A DNA stretch of 18,058 nucleotides from positions 1 to 18,058 of the forward strand of contig CALHST010000114.1 in NCBI GenBank assembly GCA_938038825.1. The letters are read 5' to 3'. The position numbers and the translations under genes were made by a program. This stretch comes from an uncultured Paracoccaceae bacterium (GTDB taxonomy: Bacteria; Pseudomonadota; Alphaproteobacteria; Rhodobacterales; Rhodobacteraceae). This document shows positions 13,500 through 18,058 of this stretch, one piece after another (position 1 is the first letter of the stretch; every line of letters starts with the position of its first letter). A model generated the notes under the pieces. It did no database searches. It saw only the letters and a program-made list of their open reading frames with translations, and had not been told where the DNA came from.

Positions 13500-14375
13500 A
13501 TGGCAATCACAGCAGCAATGGTAAAAGAACTGCGCGACAGCACCGGCGCAGGCATGATGGACGCGAAAAAAGCGCTGACCGAAAACGATGGCGATATGGA
13601 AGCCGCCGTTGACTGGTTGCGCACCAAAGGTCTTGCGAAAGCAGCCAAGAAATCCGGACGGACCGCAGCCGAAGGCCTTGTGGCCGTTGTGGTTGACGGC
13701 GGAACAGGCGTTGCAGTTGAAGTGAACTCTGAAACAGATTTCGTCGGCAAGAACGCGGAATTCCAGGCCATGGTCAGCAGCATCGCAAACGCAGCTGTAA
13801 ACGCTGCGGATGTTGACGCGTTGAAAGCAACAGATGTCGACGGCAAAACTGTTGAAACGATGATCACCGACAAGATCGCGACAATCGGCGAAAACATGTC
13901 GTTACGCCGCATGGCGAAAGTGTCTGGCGGAACAGTTGTGTCTTATGTGCATAACGCTGCGACGGCTGGCATGGGTAAGATCGGCGTTCTGGTTGCGATG
14001 GATGGCGGCGACGAAGCGTTTGGGAAACAAGTTGCGATGCACATCGCGGCGGTAAACCCGGCAGCCTTGTCCGAAGCAGACATGGATCCCGCTGTGGTTG
14101 AGAAAGAAAAGCAAGTGCAGATGGACATCGCACGCGAGTCCGGCAAACCCGAGCAAGTGATCGAAAAAATGATCGTCGGCCGTATGAAGAAATTCGTTGG
14201 CGAAAGCACATTGCTGAACCAAGCTTTCGTTGTGAACCCTGATCTGACTGTGGGCAAAGCCGCAGAAGACGCAGGCGCAACCATCACTGCATTTGTGCGG
14301 ATGGAAGTTGGCGAAGGCATCGAGAAAAAAGAAGAAAACTTCGCGGAAGAAGTTGCAAAAGCCGTTCAAGGTTAA
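13500..14375 (+). CDS. tsf: elongation factor Ts
   Basis: The product has 291 residues and is the guanine-nucleotide exchange factor that recycles EF-Tu-GDP to EF-Tu-GTP during translation. Residues 1-50 form the UBA-like N-terminal domain (VKELRDSTGAGMMDAKKAL). The invariant TDFVGKN, whose Asp-Phe inserts next to the EF-Tu Mg2+ site, is at residues 79-85. The core repeats follow (ENMSLRRMAKV, HIAAVNPAAL) and the C-terminal KFVGESTLLNQAFV is typical. Length is normal for the family. GAGGAGA lies seven bases before the ATG. Co-transcription with rpsB is expected, modulated by the hairpin between them. An intrinsic terminator follows. Confidence 0.98.
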   Translation: MAITAAMVKELRDSTGAGMMDAKKALTENDGDMEAAVDWLRTKGLAKAAKKSGRTAAEGLVAVVVDGGTGVAVEVNSETDFVGKNAEFQAMVSSIANAAVNAADVDALKATDVDGKTVETMITDKIATIGENMSLRRMAKVSGGTVVSYVHNAATAGMGKIGVLVAMDGGDEAFGKQVAMHIAAVNPAALSEADMDPAVVEKEKQVQMDIARESGKPEQVIEKMIVGRMKKFVGESTLLNQAFVVNPDLTVGKAAEDAGATITAFVRMEVGEGIEKKEENFAEEVAKAVQG

Positions 14376-14398
14376 GCATACTTTCCTCAAAAGTCTTC

Positions 14399-14429
14399 AA
14401 GGCGTCCCAATGTTTGGGGCGCCTTTTTT
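14399..14429 (+). terminator. intrinsic terminator after tsf
   Basis: A 12-bp stem with one G-T pair (AAGGCGTCCCAA / TTGGGGCGCCTT), a three-base loop and a run of six T. It lies between tsf and the convergent GGDEF-EAL gene, whose stop begins at 14435. In the reverse direction the T-run is poor, so it serves mainly tsf. Confidence 0.88.
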
Positions 14430-14434
14430 GTTGC

Positions 14435-16492
14435 TCAGCTGGCTTTTCCGGCCACCTGCGGGAGCAACAGAGGGTGACGCTCAAACTCGACCAACCAATG
14501 TTTGAGCTCTTCTAATGGCATGGGGCGTGCAACCACAAAGCCCTGAATGGCTGTGCAGCCATATCCCTTTAGCTTTTGTGCGATCTGGATATCTTCAACA
14601 CCTTCCGCAATGACATCCATTCGCAAAGACCGTGCAAGACGCATAATCGCACGCACGATGATGTCAGACGCCTCATCCACAAGGATGGAGCGTATCAAAG
14701 AACGGTCAATCTTGATCCCTTGTGTTTCCAATTGGGCCAGATGTTTTAGCCCCGCATAGCCGGTGCCAAAATCATCCAATCGTGTATGAAACCCAGCAGC
14801 GACCAACTCTTGGATATGGCATGCGACGTCAGATTCCGTGGCCTCATCGCCAATCAACACCGTTTCCAACACCTCAACTGCAATGCCACTTGGCGGGATG
14901 TCTGCGTTGGCGGTTTCCCACTTCAATGCATCAACCAGATCTGACTTCGACAAGGTCTGGAACGACGCATTGAAACTGACATAGACGTCTTCCATACCCA
15001 TATCGCGAATGACTGCATAGGTATTGAGCGCAGCTTGCATCGCCGCCATGTCAACGTCTTGTAACAGACCAATATCTTCAGCGATGGCCAGAAATTCGAT
15101 AGGCGTAATAACCCCGCGTTTTGGGTGGTTCCAGCGTGCTAAAGTTTCCACGCCACAGACAGACATCGACGCAAGATCAATGATCGGCTGAAAGTGAAAC
15201 TCCATCCCATGACTTCGGATGACATGGGCCAAGTCTTCGGCCAACCGTTTTTGCTGCACATGCTCCCTTTGCAGGGTCGAGTCGTAAATCGAATACGTTC
15301 CGCGCCCTCGGTTCTTGGCGTCATACAACGCGAAATCGGCCTTTTGGATTAATTCTTCTGAATCCAATTGCCCCGGTTGGGACACCGCAAGTCCAATACT
15401 GGCCCCATAATTTAACGACTTTCCTTCCCACAGCACCGGTTTCAGCACCTTGGATAAAATGTCTTTGGCCACCGCACGCAAAGGCGATGCCGTCCTTACA
15501 TTTGGCACAACCAAAACAAATTCATCACCGCCAGTCCGCGCTGCCAAACACGCATCACTCACGCTTTCGCCCAGAATCCGGGCTGCGTCCATTAACACAG
15601 CATCACCCGCCGCATGGCCATGGGTGTCATTGGTTTCCTTGAATTTGTCTAAATCAACGGCAATCAAACCGACGCATGTTTTGTTTTCGTTGGCTTGAAT
15701 CAATGCATCTTTGAGATAGACCATCAACTTGCGTCGGTTTGCCAACCCGGTGAGCGAGTCGTAGTTGACAGCCAATTCCAATCTATCTTTAGCCGCCGAC
15801 AAGGCCCGCTCTCGCTGCACTTGTTCACTGATATCGCGGCATGAAAGAACAATGACCGGATCAACTTCGCCCATGTCCACCGCATTGAGAGACAGCTGAT
15901 TCCAAAAACGGTTGCCCTGAGCGTCAATGTTGTCTCGCACAGTAAACCCATGAAAATCAGGGGCGTTCAGGTCATACCTAAAGTTCTCTATTTCCTCATC
16001 ACTGGGGCACTTGTCTTTAGGATACACCCATTTTTGAGGTTTCTTTCCGATCCAGAAGTCACGCGATCGCCCAAAGGTTTTGCAAAACGCCGCGTTGCAC
16101 CAAATAATAGTGCCATCCATGCGTTGTAACAAAAGACCATCGTTCGACTTCTCGGCGACTGTCTTCAACAGACGTCTGCCGCGATCAATTTTTTTGTTCC
16201 GCAAAGCCAAGACGATAAATGCCACACAACAGAGTGCGAGCAGCAACCAACTTGTCGGTGCACTAAGGTGTGTCCAATGGGTGTCTTGCACGGGCAAAGC
16301 AACGTCCTGATCAAGAGCAAGCGATGCCTTGTTCTGCCGCGTTCCCCTTAACACACCGACAAATGCGCCAGACGATTTAATAAGACTTCTAGCTAAATTG
16401 AAACGGGCAGGGCCCACAGACGAGAAAACGGGATCGCCCCAGAGCGATCCCGTCTCGGTCGTCCATGTCACGGGGATGAGACATTTGGACAT
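14435..16492 (-). CDS. membrane PAS-GGDEF-EAL protein (c-di-GMP turnover)
   Basis: The product has 685 residues from the ATG at 16492, the only in-frame ATG before the membrane segment. The frame is open to a GTG at 16612, and GTG codons at 16354 and nearer the membrane segment are also possible. Codons before ~16350 include AGA, AGG and several TTA, unlike the rest, so the true start may be later. Order: one TM segment (~81-98), PAS (~108-225), GGDEF (~245-400) and EAL (~425-680). The diguanylate cyclase motif GGDEF is intact (321-325); the RxxD inhibitory site before it is missing. The EAL signature reads ETL (449-451), but Asn508, DDFGTG (573-578), Lys594 and EGVE (630-633) are kept, so phosphodiesterase activity is plausible. 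It lies downstream of luxR on the same strand. Confidence 0.88.
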   Translation of the reverse strand: MSKCLIPVTWTTETGSLWGDPVFSSVGPARFNLARSLIKSSGAFVGVLRGTRQNKASLALDQDVALPVQDTHWTHLSAPTSWLLLALCCVAFIVLALRNKKIDRGRRLLKTVAEKSNDGLLLQRMDGTIIWCNAAFCKTFGRSRDFWIGKKPQKWVYPKDKCPSDEEIENFRYDLNAPDFHGFTVRDNIDAQGNRFWNQLSLNAVDMGEVDPVIVLSCRDISEQVQRERALSAAKDRLELAVNYDSLTGLANRRKLMVYLKDALIQANENKTCVGLIAVDLDKFKETNDTHGHAAGDAVLMDAARILGESVSDACLAARTGGDEFVLVVPNVRTASPLRAVAKDILSKVLKPVLWEGKSLNYGASIGLAVSQPGQLDSEELIQKADFALYDAKNRGRGTYSIYDSTLQREHVQQKRLAEDLAHVIRSHGMEFHFQPIIDLASMSVCGVETLARWNHPKRGVITPIEFLAIAEDIGLLQDVDMAAMQAALNTYAVIRDMGMEDVYVSFNASFQTLSKSDLVDALKWETANADIPPSGIAVEVLETVLIGDEATESDVACHIQELVAAGFHTRLDDFGTGYAGLKHLAQLETQGIKIDRSLIRSILVDEASDIIVRAIMRLARSLRMDVIAEGVEDIQIAQKLKGYGCTAIQGFVVARPMPLEELKHWLVEFERHPLLLPQVAGKAS

Positions 16493-16607
16493 AGATCCGA
16501 CCTGGAAAATGGAAAAATACACCCCCAGGCCGGGCCCGGATAAATCCGGTCGAAAACCAGTGCCCTGCAATCTCAGGGATAATTCCCGGCGTTCCCAGGC
16601 TAAAGCC
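16424..16607 (-). other. hairpin-dense segment at the 5' end of the GGDEF-EAL gene
   Basis: At least seven inverted repeats tile this segment. The strongest is ACGGGATCGC / GCGATCCCGT (16428-16453), a perfect 10-bp stem with a six-base loop, followed on the minus strand by TTTTC. Next is GTCCATGTC / GACAttTGGAC (16461-16490). Then come CCTGG/CCAGG (16501-16529), the palindrome CCGGGCCCGG (16530-16539), CCGGAT/ATCCGG (16536-16549), CCCTG/CAGGG (16563-16578) and GGCT/AGCC (16598-16607). Some share CCGG and exclude each other. One further pair (16546-16560) forms with a G-U only in the minus-strand RNA. This fits a structured minus-strand leader or small RNA. A 75-codon minus-strand frame (16616-16389, GTG start) also spans it. 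Confidence 0.45.
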
Positions 16608-16637
16608 ACCACTCACGGAACATCTTCAGCATGCCGA

Positions 16638-16652
16638 TTAACCAGTTGGTAA
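16638..16652. promoter_or_regulatory. CtrA-like site TTAA-N7-GTAA
   Basis: The sequence TTAA, seven bases, GTAA matches seven of eight informative bases of the TTAA-N7-TTAA CtrA consensus known from Caulobacter and used in Rhodobacterales. It lies about 145 bases before the chosen GGDEF-EAL start. An AT-rich 15-mer of this kind can occur by chance. The presence of chpT in the window shows that the relay exists here, not that this site is used. Confidence 0.3.
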
Positions 16653-16735
16653 GAAAGTCAGGGATTCCTTACCTGTGAACAAAAGTGATCTAATGACGTG
16701 GGGTCAGTGAAATTTATGGGATTTTCTTCACAAAT

Positions 16736-16755
16736 TTGACGAAATTTCGTGTCAA
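16736..16755. repeat. AT-rich dyad downstream of luxR
   Basis: TTTGAC and GTCAAA can pair around the self-complementary core CGAAATTTCG, read on the minus strand directly after the luxR stop, and are followed by TTT. It could be a weak terminator of aroQ-luxR or a protein-binding dyad ahead of the GGDEF-EAL gene. The sequence does not decide which. Confidence 0.35.
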
Positions 16756-16762
16756 AGAGTGC

Positions 16763-17521
16763 CTAAATATCCATCACAAACATCTGATTCTGCAGCGCGG
16801 CCTTCAAAACCGCTTGAGCGGTCGTTTCAACAGACAAGGATTCGCGGGCAAGTCTCAGGTGTTTTTCCACCGTCGCAGCGGTTAATCCCATCAACAACGC
16901 AATATCCTGCGTAGTCTTTCCATCGCCCACCCATTCCAAAGCTTCGCGCTGCCGTTTGGTCAGCGATCGATTTGGGGCTGTATAGGGCAGGGTGAGGATT
17001 TTCAGATGAGCAATATTGTTCATCAGATGAAGATCGCGACCATGCTCGGCCCAAATCTCTTCCACATCAGTTTGGGTCAGACCGACCTTTGCGGTCAGCG
17101 CAATTGCTCCTTTGGAGCGTTGCGAAATTGACTTGAAGCTGACTGTATAGCCGGCTGTGACACCCATGCGCTGATTGAACTCGAACATTTTCAGCTCATC
17201 CGCTGTCATCGTTCCAGTATCCAACATGTCCCGCAACATCCGCCAGCTGCCTGCGCCTTCGTGTTCCAACGCCCAACGGACCATCGGCGCATAGAAATAC
17301 TGGCCATCACCCAAGAACACGTCTGTGTATTCTTTTGAATGATTGGTCAAAATCACGAAATCTTCCGGATCACCCAAGGATGTGACCGTCCGATAGCGCG
17401 TAAAGCCATAGATCAGCCGGTCAAACCCGTATTCGGCCATTTGTGCACAATGACCTTCCCAAAGCTCTTCCAAGGTTTGGCAGTTCGAGAGCGCCATAAG
17501 GTACTTGCGTGTCTTCATCAT
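16763..17521 (-). CDS. LuxR family regulator with autoinducer-binding-like domain
   Basis: The product is a 252-residue DNA-binding regulator. Residues ~15-175 match the autoinducer-binding fold of acyl-homoserine-lactone receptors. Residues ~186-245 are the LuxR/GerE helix-turn-helix (LTKRQREALEWVGDGKTTQDIALLMGLTAATVEKHL, split by the usual turn). Aligning KEYTDVFLGDGQYFYAPMV with the family pattern W-x3-Y-x8-D-P puts Tyr65, Phe69 and Ala78 where TraR has Trp57, Tyr61 and Asp70. Pro79 and Trp93 are kept. Loss of the Asp suggests that it does not bind ordinary AHLs. No luxI-type synthase is in the window, so it is a 'solo' here. The start overlaps the aroQ stop (ATGA), indicating one operon. 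The alignment is by eye. Confidence 0.88.
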   Translation of the reverse strand: MMKTRKYLMALSNCQTLEELWEGHCAQMAEYGFDRLIYGFTRYRTVTSLGDPEDFVILTNHSKEYTDVFLGDGQYFYAPMVRWALEHEGAGSWRMLRDMLDTGTMTADELKMFEFNQRMGVTAGYTVSFKSISQRSKGAIALTAKVGLTQTDVEEIWAEHGRDLHLMNNIAHLKILTLPYTAPNRSLTKRQREALEWVGDGKTTQDIALLMGLTAATVEKHLRLARESLSVETTAQAVLKAALQNQMFVMDI

Positions 17522-17961
17522 GGCTTAGATTCCAAATGCTGGATCAACGCGTCAAGAGCCAATTGGTATCCAGACGCACCAAAGCCCGCAATGACCCCAA
17601 GACACGCGCGGGCTAACATACTGTGGTGACGGAACTCTTCCCGCGCATGGACATTGCTGAGATGCAACTCAATCACGGGTAACGAAATGCCCGCGATCGC
17701 ATCGTGCAGCGCAATTGACGTGTGCGTGTATGCGCCTGCGTTAAACACCACGCCCGCGACTGTTGTGCGCGCTTCGTGAAGCGCATCTACAAGATCACCT
17801 TCATGGTTGGACTGCTTAGTCATCAACTCATATCCACGCGCCTCAGCAAACGCACGCGCATCGGTTTCGATATCGCTTAAGGTCCGCGCGCCATAAATGT
17901 CCGGCTCGCGCGTACCAAGAAGGTTCAAGTTTGGTCCATTAAGAAGAAGAAGTACCGGCAT
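17518..17961 (-). CDS. aroQ: type II 3-dehydroquinate dehydratase
   Basis: The product has 147 residues, the normal size. It forms dodecamers and converts 3-dehydroquinate to 3-dehydroshikimate by anti-elimination in the shikimate pathway. The signature LLNGPNLNLLGTREPDIYG contains the active-site lid Arg18 and catalytic Tyr23. QSNHEGDLVDAL, FNAGAYTHTSIALHDA and IELHLSNVHAREEFRHHS supply the remaining substrate-binding residues (Asn, His, Ser and Arg). The start at 17961 gives the usual short lead MPVLLLLNGPN. It is the first gene of a minus-strand operon: its stop overlaps the luxR start by four bases. In many bacteria aroQ is followed by accB-accC; a luxR partner is less usual. Confidence 0.96.
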   Translation of the reverse strand: MPVLLLLNGPNLNLLGTREPDIYGARTLSDIETDARAFAEARGYELMTKQSNHEGDLVDALHEARTTVAGVVFNAGAYTHTSIALHDAIAGISLPVIELHLSNVHAREEFRHHSMLARACLGVIAGFGASGYQLALDALIQHLESKP

Positions 17962-17984
17962 AACGGGTCCAACGATCTGTGCAC

Positions 17985-18007
17985 ATGAATATTGACTTGT
18001 TATTCAT
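17985..18007. repeat. 7-bp inverted repeat at the aroQ promoter
   Basis: ATGAATA (17985-17991) and TATTCAT (18001-18007) are exact reverse complements with nine bases between them. The repeat overlaps the proposed -10 box of the aroQ operon. The palindrome TGTGCACA (17978-17985) abuts it in the leader. This suits a repressor operator. It does not resemble a 20-bp lux box. Confidence 0.4.
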
Positions 18008-18027
18008 CTTCCTTACGCATCTGTCCA
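17999..18027 (-). promoter_or_regulatory. candidate promoter of aroQ-luxR
   Basis: Read on the minus strand, TGGACA (18027-18022) and AATAAC (18004-17999) are 17 bases apart. They match 5 of 6 and 4 of 6 sigma-70 consensus positions. The start would be near 17992, about 30 bases before the aroQ ATG. The evidence is sequence pattern only. Confidence 0.4.
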
Positions 18028-18058
18028 GCAAGACAGCAACGATTTGCGGAATTAGACG

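Larger units (their letters stand above)
16493..16762 (-). other. gap between luxR and the chosen GGDEF-EAL start
   Basis: The 270 bases upstream of the chosen ATG hold part of the hairpin-dense segment (to 16607), a CtrA-like pair of half-sites (16638-16652) and an AT-rich dyad just after the luxR stop (16736-16755). I find no well-spaced sigma-70 promoter on the minus strand. No terminator with a proper T-run follows luxR, so read-through from aroQ-luxR is possible. Confidence 0.5.

Noticed and set aside
13088..13912. 274-codon minus-strand frame across the end of rpsB and start of tsf
   Set aside because: It is antisense to two certain genes and the product is a Ser/Ala/Pro/Arg low-complexity string.
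16424..16607. Known c-di-GMP riboswitch (GEMM class I or II) before the GGDEF-EAL gene
   Set aside because: The characteristic GEMM sequence blocks and tetraloop-receptor pair were not found by eye, so only an unassigned structured segment is reported.
16329..16652. 107-codon plus-strand frame opposite the 5' part of the GGDEF-EAL gene
   Set aside because: No ribosome site, no recognisable motif, and it spans two unrelated contexts. The absence of stops on several frames reflects base composition here.
17978..18007. lux box for LuxR autoregulation
   Set aside because: The dyad has 7-bp arms with a nine-base spacer and AT-rich arms, unlike the compact ~20-bp lux/tra box.
1..18058. CRISPR arrays, insertion sequences, tRNA or rRNA genes
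   Set aside because: No regularly spaced direct repeats, transposase-like ORFs, or tRNA T-loop and acceptor patterns were seen on either strand.

Overview
The window reads as a gene-dense chromosomal stretch of a marine alphaproteobacterium of the Rhodobacterales (Roseobacter group). The evidence is the rplU-rpmA-(acetyltransferases)-obgE-proB-proA order, an L21 protein with an Ala/Lys-rich linker and a C-terminal helix-hairpin-helix domain, a ChpT-type phosphotransferase, an olsB-olsA pair, a DUF3553 mini-protein and moderate-to-high G+C. The organism assignment is inferred from gene content only.

Layout. (1) 165-1807: two coupled, exported DUF2059 paralogues. (2) 1802-2680, minus strand: a Hint-domain protein whose stop overlaps that of the second DUF2059 gene. 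(3) 2810-4031: promoter, leader, rplU, rpmA and terminator. (4) 4194-6413: a tightly packed accessory block of GNAT, LysE-type exporter, GNAT, GNAT. (5) 6454-9921: obgE, proB, proA (GTPase, then the first two proline-synthesis enzymes). (6) 9918-10514, minus strand: chpT, the phosphorelay hub between CckA and CtrA, divergent from a 60-residue DUF3553 gene. (7) 10843-12446: olsB-olsA, aminolipid (ornithine/glutamine lipid) synthesis. (8) 12451-14429: promoter, structured leader, rpsB, intergenic hairpin, tsf, terminator. (9) 14435-18027, minus strand: promoter with an inverted repeat, aroQ, a LuxR-type regulator, then a hairpin-dense segment and a membrane PAS-GGDEF-EAL protein.

Most of the window is housekeeping: translation (L21, L27, S2, EF-Ts, Obg), proline and shikimate synthesis, and membrane lipids. 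The regulatory interest lies in chpT and in the minus-strand block at the right end. There an AHL-receptor-like LuxR protein, with substitutions at the usual ligand-contact residues, sits in an operon with aroQ. It is followed by a c-di-GMP enzyme gene whose 5' region holds at least seven inverted repeats in about 185 bp and a CtrA-like half-site pair. The best candidates for something undescribed are that 5' region, the rpsB and rplU leaders, and the L21 extension. No mobile element, CRISPR array, rRNA or tRNA was seen.
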